Of a stretch of DNA of 64,000 bases, positions 55,881 through 64,000 are shown one piece after another (the first letter of the stretch is position 1; each line of letters starts with the position of its first letter). Location: positions 41,451 through 105,450 of the forward strand of contig DVGO01000038.1 in the NCBI GenBank assembly GCA_018712645.1. Direction: 5' to 3'. The translations under genes and the position numbers were made by a program. Source of the DNA: Candidatus Faecousia faecavium (lineage in GTDB: Bacteria; Bacillota; Clostridia; Oscillospirales; Oscillospiraceae). Under the pieces are notes generated by a model. It ran no database searches. It was given only the letters and a program-made list of their open reading frames with translations, and had not been told where the DNA came from.

Positions 55881-56960
55881 CGCAAAACATTGGTATTGAT
55901 TGCTGCGGTTGTTGCCGCTGTGCTTATTTTGGCTGGATGTGCCGCATATGCTTGGCATTGGTATACGGTTTACTTTACCCAGGAAAGGCAGCAGCCTCTA
56001 TCCGACAGCCAAATTCACTATATCCACGATAATGTTCAGGAACACCAGTTGTCCCAGACCTTCGACGGTTATACCATGGAACTGAAATCCAGCATCAGCG
56101 AAAGCGACTGCGCGTATGTAACCTTTGGATTGACCGGGCCAGAAGATGTGGATTTTTCAACAATTCTGGATGTGGATTCTCAGGAATCGCTTTTCTTTGA
56201 AAGACTGAAGGTAATCCCCGAAGGCAGTGACCTGCCTGCCATTGTAATCTCCGATTTTGTAGAAGATGGCGACGGCAGGAACAATACCATCAACATAGTG
56301 TTGCGGATTGAGCCTAACATGGTTCAGGAGGGAGAGCCTGCGTTTGGGCCTGGAAAAACCTGTGAAATTACACTTGAGAGTATTACCCATTGGGGATACG
56401 ATCGGGAATATGAGCAGGAACTGCTGTCTACGAAGTACGCAGGACAAACGGATTATATGCTGGAGGGGGAAGAAGCCAAACGGGTACATCCACAGACCGT
56501 TCTGGCAGCTGGCGATTGGAAGTTTGAAATTGAACTGAAGCAAGCAGATTGGGAAATGGTGGAATTGCTGAGCGATTCCGTTTCTGCCAAGGCGCTGGTT
56601 ACTCGTGTAGGGGAGAATGAATACGAATGGACGGAAGCTGTGGAGACCATCACCATTACATCCATTCAGCTGCGTCCCTTGGGGATAACGGTTACATTTG
56701 AAAAGCCGGAACCGGTGGAGACATTCGATTGTGTTTTCTTGGATGTGAATCAGTCTTCAGCGGCAGATCAACGGAATTCTTCCGATGAAAATGATTTGTT
56801 TTTGATGATGAAGGACGGAACGAAAGTAGAGTTCTTCCAGACGATGGGAGCAAAAGAATCGGCATATCTTCGGTCCGACAGTCCGATTGTTCTGTCGGAA
56901 GTGGATTATCTGCATTTGTCCGGCGGAGTGAAGATTGCAGTAGAGGAACATGCACCGTAA
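55842..56960 (+). pseudogene. Membrane-anchored protein of the DUF4179/anti-sigma-associated type, N-terminus probably truncated at the mobile-element junction
   Basis: TM RKTLVLIAAVVAAVLILAGCAAYAW and large extracytoplasmic domain; first about 15 codons overlap antisense with the truncated RT; no upstream sigma factor gene remains. Confidence 0.6.
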
Positions 56961-57000
56961 CGGATATTTGAAAATAACAGACTTTCAAAACGAAAAAATA

Positions 57001-57027
57001 AAGGAGCTTGCCAACGGCAAGCTCCTT
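57001..57027. terminator. Bidirectional terminator
   Basis: AAGGAGCTTGCC-AAC-GGCAAGCTCCTT with flanking A/T tracts. Confidence 0.75.
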
Positions 57028-57038
57028 CGTCTATGTAC

Positions 57039-57269
57039 TTAGTGGTTCTCGATCCATTCGTTGACCTTGGTCTTGGCCAGACGCTTGATATCCTCGGTGG
57101 GATAGATAGAAGCCTCGCCGCCGACGACATGCAGGAAGTACAGGCCTTCCGGAGTCTGGTACAGATTCTCCTCGTAACCGGCGGGATCACCAAAGGTGCC
57201 GCTGGCGTATGCCTTGATCAGAGTAGCGGTTTCGGTATCGTACTCCTTCTTGCAGATGATCTTCTTCAT
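57039..57269 (-). CDS. Hypothetical protein (76 aa)
   Basis: MKKIICKKEYDTETATLIKAYASGTFGDPAGYEENLYQTPEGLYFLHVVGGEASIYPTEDIKRLAKTKVNEWIENH; AAAGGAGG SD upstream. Confidence 0.85.
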   Translation of the reverse strand: MKKIICKKEYDTETATLIKAYASGTFGDPAGYEENLYQTPEGLYFLHVVGGEASIYPTEDIKRLAKTKVNEWIENH

Positions 57270-57518
57270 GGGATTGAACCTCCTTTCGTTGACATCGTAT
57301 TGGGTCAGGAATTATTATACATCTTTCTGTGCGGAAATCAATACCTTTCCGGGAAATATCCAAAGAAAATTGAAAAGATTGGAGAAAGAATCAATTTTAA
57401 ACCGTTGAGTAGTCAAAAAATTGTGTGCAATCTATACAATTTGCAGAGAAAAGTTTTCCGAAACTTTACCTTGCCAGAATGTGTTCCCAATGGTATGATA
57501 CAAAATTGAGGTGAGTAT

Positions 57519-58169
57519 ATGCGAGATTTTCCAATTTTCTCCACGGAAACCGGAGTTTCCAGTTTGACTTTGAAAGAGATTCCCTATAAGAAGCAGGCAT
57601 ATATTCGGATTCAGGATGTTCAGCCCGGGGCGCTGCAGGAGCACCTGCGGGAATGTGTGCAGTTCTGTAAAGCGGCTGGTGCAGAACAAATCTTTGCCGC
57701 CGGACACCCGGAGTTGGAGCTTTTCCCGCTGCATACAGCCATCTGGAAGATGCAAATTACGGCCTGGGTGAATCCGCAGAAACTGGAAAATCTGTTTCCA
57801 GTGACGGAAGCCACGGCAGAGTCCTGGAGAGGGCATTATAATCGGTTGATGGCAGAGGTGGATAATACTGCTACGCTGGAATCGCGGGATGTGCCCCAAT
57901 TGTATACCGGTGCTTACTTTGTTCACCACCAAGGAGAACTTTTGGGAATTGGTTGGCTGGAAGATACCACGCTGTTGGCGGTGGCGGCGGTCAAACCAGG
58001 CGCTGGAGAGCGGGTGATGCATACGCTGATGTCGTTGGTGGAAGGGGCGCAGATGGAGCTGGAGGTAGCCTCCACCAATACCCGGGCGGTACGTCTGTAT
58101 GAAAAGCTGGGCTTTCTCAAAACCGGGGAGCGCTCCCGCTGGTATCGGGTGGATTCCTTATTGGGGTAG
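57519..58169 (+). CDS. GNAT-family N-acetyltransferase
   Basis: Acetyl-CoA fold C-terminus: LLAVAAVKPGAGERVMHTLMSLVEGAQMELEVASTNTRAVRLYEKLGFLKTGERSRWYRV. Confidence 0.85.
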   Translation: MRDFPIFSTETGVSSLTLKEIPYKKQAYIRIQDVQPGALQEHLRECVQFCKAAGAEQIFAAGHPELELFPLHTAIWKMQITAWVNPQKLENLFPVTEATAESWRGHYNRLMAEVDNTATLESRDVPQLYTGAYFVHHQGELLGIGWLEDTTLLAVAAVKPGAGERVMHTLMSLVEGAQMELEVASTNTRAVRLYEKLGFLKTGERSRWYRVDSLLG

Positions 58170-58234
58170 ATAGTACTGGATTTTCCTGGGAAATGGCGGG
58201 AAATTAAAAATGTAATCCTGTATAGCAAAAAGAC

Positions 58235-58263
58235 TTGACATCATGCGGCGTATATGCTATAAT
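58235..58263 (+). promoter_or_regulatory. Sigma-A promoter of the ylxM-ffh operon
   Basis: TTGACA-17 nt-TATAAT. Confidence 0.85.
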
Positions 58264-58304
58264 GCCCTAGTGTTAAGGAATCCTACTTTACGGAGAGATG
58301 GCTG

Positions 58305-58649
58305 ATGGACGCATTGGAACTGGTTTTGCTGTATGATTATTACGGCGGCCTGCTGACCCAAAGAATGCAGGAATGTTTTGAGATGCGTTACAATCAGGAT
58401 CTGTCCCTGGGGGAAATCGGCCAGATTCTGGGAATCAGCCGCCAGGGTGTCCATGATAATCTCAGCCGAGCAGAAGCCCTGCTGCGGAACATGGAGGAAA
58501 AGACCGGCTGTGTACGCCGGGATCGCAGCTGCCGTAAGGCGGTGCGGAGAATCCTGGAAGCGGCACGGCCGCTGCTGACCCATCCGGATGAGAATGTTTC
58601 AGCCCCGGCGCAGAAGATTGTTTCTATCGCCCGGGAACTTGAGGAGTAA
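58305..58649 (+). CDS. YlxM-family SRP-associated DNA-binding protein
   Basis: LVLLYDYYGGLLTQRMQECFEMRYNQDLSLGEIGQILGISRQGVHDNLSRAEALL; immediately upstream of ffh. Confidence 0.95.
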   Translation: MDALELVLLYDYYGGLLTQRMQECFEMRYNQDLSLGEIGQILGISRQGVHDNLSRAEALLRNMEEKTGCVRRDRSCRKAVRRILEAARPLLTHPDENVSAPAQKIVSIARELEE

Positions 58650-58651
58650 CT

Positions 58652-60004
58652 ATGGCATTTGAAGGCTTAACTGAGAAAATTTCTGCCACCTTCAAAAAGC
58701 TGCGCGGCAAAGGCCGCCTGAAAGAAGCAGACGTAAAAGAAGCCATGCGGGAAATCCGGATGGCGCTGCTGGAAGCGGATGTCAGCTATAAGGTGGTAAA
58801 AGACTTTGTCAAGTCCGTCACGGAGCGCTGCATCGGCGCGGATGTGCTGGAATCCTTGACACCTGCCCAGATGATTGTCAAAATTGTCAACGAAGAGCTG
58901 TGCAAGCTCATGGGCAATGATACCAAGCACCTGAACATCAACCCCAACGGCCCCACTGTGGTGATGCTGGTGGGCCTGCAGGGCGCTGGTAAAACCACCA
59001 ATGGTTCCAAGCTGGCAGGACTGCAGAAGCGGCAGGGGAGAAATCCGCTGCTGGTAGCTTGTGATATTTATCGTCCTGCTGCCATTGAGCAGTTGAAGGT
59101 CTGTGGTGAGAAGCTGGGAATCCCGGTTTTTGAACGGGGAACCCAAGATCCGGTTCAGACGGCGAAGGAAGCTGTCCTCTATGCCCGCCAGCGCGGCTAT
59201 GATATGGTATTCTTGGATACTGCCGGTCGGCTTCATGTGGATGAAGCGCTGATGAACGAGCTGAAGAACGTCAAGGCGGCTGTCAAACCCGATGAGATCA
59301 TGCTGGTGGTGGACGCCATGACCGGTCAGGATGCCGTCAACGCGGCCCAGAGCTTCAACGAATGGCTGGATATTGATTCCGTCATGCTCAGCAAGCTGGA
59401 CGGCGACGCCCGTGGTGGTGCTGCCCTTTCTGTTAAGGCCATCACTGGTAAGCCCATCAAGTTTGTGGGCATGGGTGAAAAGCTGGAAGACATTGAGCCC
59501 TTCCACCCGGATCGGATGGCAAGCCGTATCCTGGGTATGGGCGATGTGCTGAGCCTGATTGAAAAGGCGGAAAAGGCTTACGATGCCAAGAAAGCCGCCG
59601 AAATGGAGCAGAAGCTGAAGACCAATCGCTTCACCCTCCAGGACTTCTATGACCAGATGGTTCAGATGAAGTCCATGGGTTCCATGGAAGAACTGCTGGC
59701 CCAAATGCCCGGCGGTGCCAACCTGAAGGGTGTCAAGCTGGACGAGAAGGCCATGGCTCACACCGAAGCCATCATCCTGTCCATGACCCCCAAGGAGCGG
59801 GAAAAGCCGGAAATTATCGGTGCTAGCCGGAAAAAGCGGATTGCCGCCGGTGCTGGTGTCCGGGTGGAGGATGTGAACAGACTGCTCAAATCCTTCGAGC
59901 AGATGCGCAAGCTCATCAAGCAGTTCTCCGGCCCTGGTATGGGAAAGAAACTGAAGCGGATGCGGGGCCTTGGCGGCTTCGGCGGAGGCTTCCCAGGACT
60001 TTAA
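58652..60004 (+). CDS. ffh: Signal recognition particle protein
   Basis: MAFEGLTEKISATFKKLRGKGRL...GLQGAGKTTNGSKLAGL...DTAGRLHVDEALM...M-domain MGSMEELLAQMPGG. Confidence 0.97.
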   Translation: MAFEGLTEKISATFKKLRGKGRLKEADVKEAMREIRMALLEADVSYKVVKDFVKSVTERCIGADVLESLTPAQMIVKIVNEELCKLMGNDTKHLNINPNGPTVVMLVGLQGAGKTTNGSKLAGLQKRQGRNPLLVACDIYRPAAIEQLKVCGEKLGIPVFERGTQDPVQTAKEAVLYARQRGYDMVFLDTAGRLHVDEALMNELKNVKAAVKPDEIMLVVDAMTGQDAVNAAQSFNEWLDIDSVMLSKLDGDARGGAALSVKAITGKPIKFVGMGEKLEDIEPFHPDRMASRILGMGDVLSLIEKAEKAYDAKKAAEMEQKLKTNRFTLQDFYDQMVQMKSMGSMEELLAQMPGGANLKGVKLDEKAMAHTEAIILSMTPKEREKPEIIGASRKKRIAAGAGVRVEDVNRLLKSFEQMRKLIKQFSGPGMGKKLKRMRGLGGFGGGFPGL

Positions 60005-60068
60005 TTGGTTCGCTGAAAGCAAATTGCTTTGCGATATAGATTAGAAAAATTTTGGAGGTGAAACTCTC

Positions 60069-60308
60069 ATGGTTAAGATCAGACTGAGAAGAATGGGCGC
60101 TAAGAAGGCTCCTTACTACCGTATCGTTGTTGCCGACTCCCGTTCTCCCCGTGACGGCCGCTGCATCGAGGAGATTGGCACTTACAATCCCCTGACCGAG
60201 CCTGCTACCATCACTGTCGATGCCGAGAAGGCTCAGACCTGGATCAAGAACGGTGCACAGCCTACTGACACCGTCCGCGGCCTGCTGAAGAGCGCTGGCG
60301 TGCTGTAA
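60069..60308 (+). CDS. rpsP: 30S ribosomal protein S16
   Basis: [42 protein letters not shown]. Confidence 0.98.
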   Translation: MVKIRLRRMGAKKAPYYRIVVADSRSPRDGRCIEEIGTYNPLTEPATITVDAEKAQTWIKNGAQPTDTVRGLLKSAGVL

Positions 60309-60331
60309 GATCCTTAAAGGAGAATTCCGCG

Positions 60332-60562
60332 ATGAAAGAACTTTTGCTGTATATGGCAAAAAATCTGGTGGATGATCCTGAGGCAGTTACCGTTACCGAA
60401 ATCGATAACGAGGACGGCAAGGTGCTGGAGCTGCGTGTTGCCGAAGGTGACATGGGTAAGGTGATCGGCCGCCAGGGACGGATCGCCAAAGAGATCCGTA
60501 CCATTATTAAGACTGTTGCCCAGCGCACCGGCGAGAAGGTCACGGTCGAAATCGTAGATTGA
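60332..60562 (+). CDS. khpA: KH-domain RNA-binding protein KhpA
   Basis: MKELLLYMAKNLVDDPEAVTVTEIDNEDGKVLELRVAEGDMGKVIGRQGRIAKEIRTIIKTVAQRTGEKVTVEIVD. Confidence 0.95.
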   Translation: MKELLLYMAKNLVDDPEAVTVTEIDNEDGKVLELRVAEGDMGKVIGRQGRIAKEIRTIIKTVAQRTGEKVTVEIVD

Positions 60563-60567
60563 CGATG

Positions 60568-60596
60568 ATGCGTGACGATTCCGTCACGCATTTTTC
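60568..60596 (+). terminator. Intra-cluster terminator between khpA and rimM
   Basis: ATGCGTGACG-ATTC-CGTCACGCAT followed by TTTTCGTT. Confidence 0.7.
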
Positions 60597-60626
60597 GTTG
60601 TCCAATATAGATTAGGAGCGTACAAT

Positions 60627-61118
60627 ATGAAACTCCCATTGATTGAAGCTGGTGAAATTGTCACCACCCACGGTGTCCGGGGTGAGGTAAAGGTGCTGAC
60701 CTTCCTGGATGACCCTCAGATGCTGTGCGAATTTGATCGCTGCTGCATAGATCATACAGAGTATACCATGGAGTCTGTCCGTGTACAGAAAACCTGCAAT
60801 CTGGTAAAGCTGAAAGGCATCGATACCATGGAAGCAGCCCAGGCTATGCGGGGAAAGGTGTTAAAGCTGTACCGGGAAGACATTGATGATGATATCATTT
60901 TCGCCGCCGAGCTGGTGGGCGTGGAAGTCTACGCCGAGGAAGAAAAAATCGGAGCCATTACCGAGGTGCTGGATTATCCTGGCAACAGTGTGTATGTGGT
61001 CAAAGGCGAATACGAATATATGATTCCTGCGGTGAAGGAATTTGTCCTGTCTACGAATTTGGAAGAAAACCGGATGCAGGTGAAGCTGCTGGAAGGGATG
61101 CGCACCGATGAGGATTGA
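60627..61118 (+). CDS. rimM: Ribosome maturation factor RimM
   Basis: IEAGEIVTTHGVRGEVKVLTFLDDPQ; PAVKEFV. Confidence 0.95.
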   Translation: MKLPLIEAGEIVTTHGVRGEVKVLTFLDDPQMLCEFDRCCIDHTEYTMESVRVQKTCNLVKLKGIDTMEAAQAMRGKVLKLYREDIDDDIIFAAELVGVEVYAEEEKIGAITEVLDYPGNSVYVVKGEYEYMIPAVKEFVLSTNLEENRMQVKLLEGMRTDED

Positions 61119-61887
61119 TATTCTGACCCTCTTTCCTGATACCCTGGGAGATGTGTTGTCGGAGAGCATTCTGGGTCGGGCCCAGGAGCGGGGGTACATT
61201 CAAATTAACGCTCACCAAATCCGGGACTACACATCCAGCAAACAGAACCAGGTGGACGACTATCCCTACGGCGGCGGGCGGGGCGCCATTATGCAGGCGG
61301 ACCCTCTGTATCGGTGCTGGGAGGCTGTGTGCGATGAAGCCGGAGGGCCGGTGCATACCATTTATCTGTCCCCCTGCGGGCATACGTTCAAGCAGGCCGA
61401 TGCCATTCGCCTGAGTCAGATGGACAACCTGATTCTGGTTTGCGGACATTACGAGGGCATTGACCAGCGCTTTATTGATGAGTGCGTGGATGAAGAAATC
61501 TCCTTGGGAGACTTTGTCCTGACCGGCGGTGAAATCGCTGCCATGGCTGTGACGGATGCCGTATGCCGGATGGTACCCGGGGTTCTGGCTGACCCGGAGT
61601 GCTTTGAGGACGAAAGCCACTTTAACGGTCTGCTGGAATACCCCCAGTACAGCCGCCCGGCAGTCTGGCACGGCAGGGAAGTACCGGCTATACTTCTGTC
61701 AGGAAATCACGAAAAAGTCCGCCAGTGGCGGCGCAAGCAGGCCCTGCGCCGAACCAAAGTCCGCCGTCCGGACATGTATGAAAAGCTGGATTTAAGCTCC
61801 AAACAGGATCGGAAACTCCTGAAGGAAATGGAGGCAGAGGACCATGAACAAGCTGGAAACTTTGAAACAGTGGGTGAAGGAAAGTAA
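61108..61887 (+). CDS. trmD: tRNA (guanine-N1)-methyltransferase
   Basis: MRIDILTLFPDTLGDVLSESILGRAQERG; DDYPYGGGRGAIMQADP; LSPCGHTFKQADAIRLS; CGHYEGIDQRF; DFVLTGGEIAAM. Confidence 0.97.
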   Translation: MRIDILTLFPDTLGDVLSESILGRAQERGYIQINAHQIRDYTSSKQNQVDDYPYGGGRGAIMQADPLYRCWEAVCDEAGGPVHTIYLSPCGHTFKQADAIRLSQMDNLILVCGHYEGIDQRFIDECVDEEISLGDFVLTGGEIAAMAVTDAVCRMVPGVLADPECFEDESHFNGLLEYPQYSRPAVWHGREVPAILLSGNHEKVRQWRRKQALRRTKVRRPDMYEKLDLSSKQDRKLLKEMEAEDHEQAGNFETVGEGK

Positions 61888-61930
61888 CCGCATCGTCTTT
61901 TTTGGCGGCGCCGGAGTGAGTACAGAGTAA
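61844..61930 (+). pseudogene. Sir2-family NAD-dependent deacylase gene, truncated to its first 28 codons by an element insertion
   Basis: ATG at 61844 overlapping the trmD end: MNKLETLKQWVKESNRIVFFGGAGVSTE*; GGAGVSTE is the start of the GAG[IV]S-x-x-SGIPDFR signature, then abrupt stop and unrelated sequence. Confidence 0.85.
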
Positions 61931-61957
61931 GGAACTTAGTCCACCATATGGCCAGGA

Positions 61958-63361
61958 TTAAAACCGGGGGCGAATCCCGGTGACTTTGGTACCGTCAATA
62001 TAGATTTCTGAGATCAGGGAGCGCCAGAAACGCTGCTGATCCTCTTTGTCCAGTGTGTCATAGGCAGCGAGGAAATCCTGACTTAGCAAAGCCCGGATCT
62101 TTTCCAGGTTTGCTGGTTTGCTTTCGGATTCTTCTGCCTTTGCTTTTTCAATCTCTGATTTCAGGCGTTTGGTTTCTGCGGCATATTCTTCATCGGAGAT
62201 ATTCCCAGCCATATAGATCACATTTAAGCGGCGCAGCTGCTCGCTCAGGGCTATAATGTCCCGGGCCTTCGGCTTGCGCTGCTTTTTTGTTTCTTCTGCT
62301 TCCGCATGGATAACCAGGGATTCCAGATCCTGGCGGATGTTAGCCAGTAGGTATTTTTCAATCTTCTTCTCTGACAGCTGATGCCGGAAGGTACAAGTCC
62401 GAAGCCTCCCGTTGTTGCAGCGGTATCCGTTGTATTCCTTGCTCCGGTCGTTGGGGTAGGTCTTAAAGGTGGCTTTCAGAGTGTTTCCACAGACAGGGCA
62501 GCGGATCAGACCGGTAAACAAATACACCCGGTCCGGGCTCTGGGTTTTCTTAATGACCTCATGGCCAAGGATGATCCGTTCCCAGTCGGCACGGGAAATG
62601 TATGGCTCACAATATTCTTCCACTCCGTGGAATGTGCCGGTGTACAGCTCACTTCTGGCGGTGACCATCCAGGTGCGATAATTCCGTGTAATGCCGTATT
62701 TTTCACAGCAGTACATTCCCGCTTTCCGGACGCTGCTGTATTTCAGAACATAGTCCCAGAAGTCTTGAACAATTGGCTCAACCTCCGGATTTTTCACGCA
62801 GCGCTTGACCCCATCAACGACCTGGGGCATATAGCCATAAGGCCATTGGCCAGGCCCGCCGGTAAAGCACCATTCTTTCCGGCGCCGCTTCCCGTCAAAG
62901 ACAAACTTGATGCGTTCGCTGGTACGGTCTGACTCGTTCTCTGCAACGGAGAGCATGATATTGACCTTCAGACGGCCGTCGGCGGTGGCAGTGTTGTAAT
63001 CTTCCATGGTTGCCTGCCAGGTGACGCCATGGGCTTCCAGGATCTCCTGGATCTTGTGATACTCCCGCACATTGCGGAACCAGCGATCCAGCTTGATGAA
63101 CAGTATCCGGTCAATCTTCCCGGCCTGGACATCCGCCAGCAGATCCTGCATGACCTTCCGCTTCAGGGCAGGCTTCCGGGCACTGTGGCCTTCGTCCCGG
63201 TAGACGTTGACAATTTTGTAGCCGTGTTCATTGGCGTATTGGGTCAGAACTTCTTCCTGGGTTTGCAGGCTGTAGCCACGGAGGAACTGTTCTTCCGTGG
63301 AAACCCGGGGGTAGAGGGCGACACGGAGGACGCTGCCGGTGGAGTAGGGGAGTGAAGACAT
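61958..63361 (-). CDS. Large serine integrase of an integrative element (phage or ICE)
   Basis: Start MSSLPYSTGSVLRVALYPRVSTEEQFLRGYSLQTQEEVL; RDEGHSARKPALKRKVMQDLLADVQAGKIDRILFIKLDRWFRNVREYHK; zinc ribbon FTGLIRCPVCGNTLKATF...CNNGRLRTCTF; coiled coil; SEIYIDG C-terminus. GGCAAGGAAAAT upstream. Confidence 0.95.
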   Translation of the reverse strand: MSSLPYSTGSVLRVALYPRVSTEEQFLRGYSLQTQEEVLTQYANEHGYKIVNVYRDEGHSARKPALKRKVMQDLLADVQAGKIDRILFIKLDRWFRNVREYHKIQEILEAHGVTWQATMEDYNTATADGRLKVNIMLSVAENESDRTSERIKFVFDGKRRRKEWCFTGGPGQWPYGYMPQVVDGVKRCVKNPEVEPIVQDFWDYVLKYSSVRKAGMYCCEKYGITRNYRTWMVTARSELYTGTFHGVEEYCEPYISRADWERIILGHEVIKKTQSPDRVYLFTGLIRCPVCGNTLKATFKTYPNDRSKEYNGYRCNNGRLRTCTFRHQLSEKKIEKYLLANIRQDLESLVIHAEAEETKKQRKPKARDIIALSEQLRRLNVIYMAGNISDEEYAAETKRLKSEIEKAKAEESESKPANLEKIRALLSQDFLAAYDTLDKEDQQRFWRSLISEIYIDGTKVTGIRPRF

Positions 63362-63537
63362 ATTTTCCTTGCCTTTCCGGGGCAAATCTGCTACTATAAA
63401 GGGGCAGAATGTCCCTATCTTGGTGGATGTGGGTGCTGCATTGCTCATTCGGCATTGGCGTGCCGGTGAGCTTCTTTGACCGCTTCGGTGTTGGCGCACC
63501 GGGGCGGTTTTTTATTTGTGTCCGATTCGGACACCGG

Positions 63538-64000
63538 TCAATGACAACGCTTGCAGGGGGTGAATCCTCTTGCGATTGCCTGGGAGATAGTGACATGGGA
63601 CGGATTATCCATGTTGCTGCACGATGCTCTGGTGTGGTATTTGGTTCCGCCCTTGGTGGGAATCCAGACCATTTCCTCTGTTGGTTCGGTAGCCTGTGTA
63701 GTGGCTTCTGTTACAGCCTGTGTAGTTTCAGCAACGGTTTCGGTGGTTTCAATAACGGGCTGTGTGGTTTCAATCACAGTTTCAGAAGGTTCTGTCACAG
63801 CTTCTGTGGTTTCAATAGCGGTTTCTGCGGTTTCCGGTACGGTGGTCTCCGTTATGGCAACGGTAGTTTCGGGTACTGTCGGTTCTGTTTCAGCGGCTTC
63901 GGGGGCATTGGTACCTACGCAGCGGCTCAACAGGAATATAAGAAACAGGGAAACCAGGAGAATGTATTTGATATACTTCCACTGTTGGGGTAACGGGAAG
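63538..64000 (-). CDS. Secreted/membrane-anchored T/E-repeat protein with C-terminal Ada-like Cys motif; N-terminus extends to or past the window edge
   Basis: Open frame from the edge: QQWKYIKYILLVSLFLIFLLSRCVGTNAPEAAETEPTVPETT...(TTE-rich)...VWIPTKGGTKYHTRASCSNMDNPSHVTISQAIARGFTPCKRCH*. Confidence 0.75.
   Translation of the reverse strand, partial: FPLPQQWKYIKYILLVSLFLIFLLSRCVGTNAPEAAETEPTVPETTVAITETTVPETAETAIETTEAVTEPSETVIETTQPVIETTETVAETTQAVTEATTQATEPTEEMVWIPTKGGTKYHTRASCSNMDNPSHVTISQAIARGFTPCKRCH

Noticed and set aside
58667-60022. 451-aa minus-strand ORF opposite ffh
   Set aside because: Antisense shadow of ffh.
63709-63880. Short repeated units that could suggest a CRISPR or tandem-repeat array
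   Set aside because: Repeats are irregular and in frame with a Thr/Glu-rich coding segment; no fixed-length repeat/spacer pattern.

Overview
The window looks like a chromosomal segment from an anaerobic, spore-forming Clostridia-type Firmicute (spoIIR, spoVAD/spoVAE, addAB, an nrdD class III RNR, ffh-rpsP-khpA-rimM-trmD). No taxonomic search was possible. Most of it is ordinary core genome. Four parts stand out. (1) A compact minus-strand operon (about 17.15 kb down to 8.96 kb) runs DAHP synthase-tyrA-aroB-aroA-aroC-pheA-aroE::aroK fusion-aroQ. It is preceded by an unannotated 22-aa leader peptide, MTSSIAAAQFFFGYYYFFTPKK, followed by a terminator-like hairpin, which is the hallmark of ribosome-mediated Phe/Tyr attenuation. 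(2) At the right end, a large serine integrase lies directly against a truncated Sir2-family gene (MNKLETLKQWVKESNRIVFFGGAGVSTE-stop), so an integrative element appears to have split the conserved GAG-S-SGIPDFR motif. (3) Downstream of tRNA-Thr(CGT) there is a mobile-element graveyard: an internally deleted tyrosine integrase, an excisionase-like gene, a Toprim/DUF3991-like gene, a 5'-truncated ssb, a group II intron RT/HNH fragment lacking both ends and carrying a frameshift, and a truncated membrane-protein gene. (4) A second serine recombinase is cut by the left edge. Other notable points are a LysRS with a MetRS-like C-terminal tRNA-binding domain, a divergent Ser/Thr kinase facing a zinc-ribbon/Ig-like protein gene, an ArsR-YhfC-SdpI-like trio with a perfect palindromic operator, an orphan MazF, and an unannotated 39-aa Q/N-rich gene after spoVAE. 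All family assignments come from reading motifs in the translations; no searches were run.
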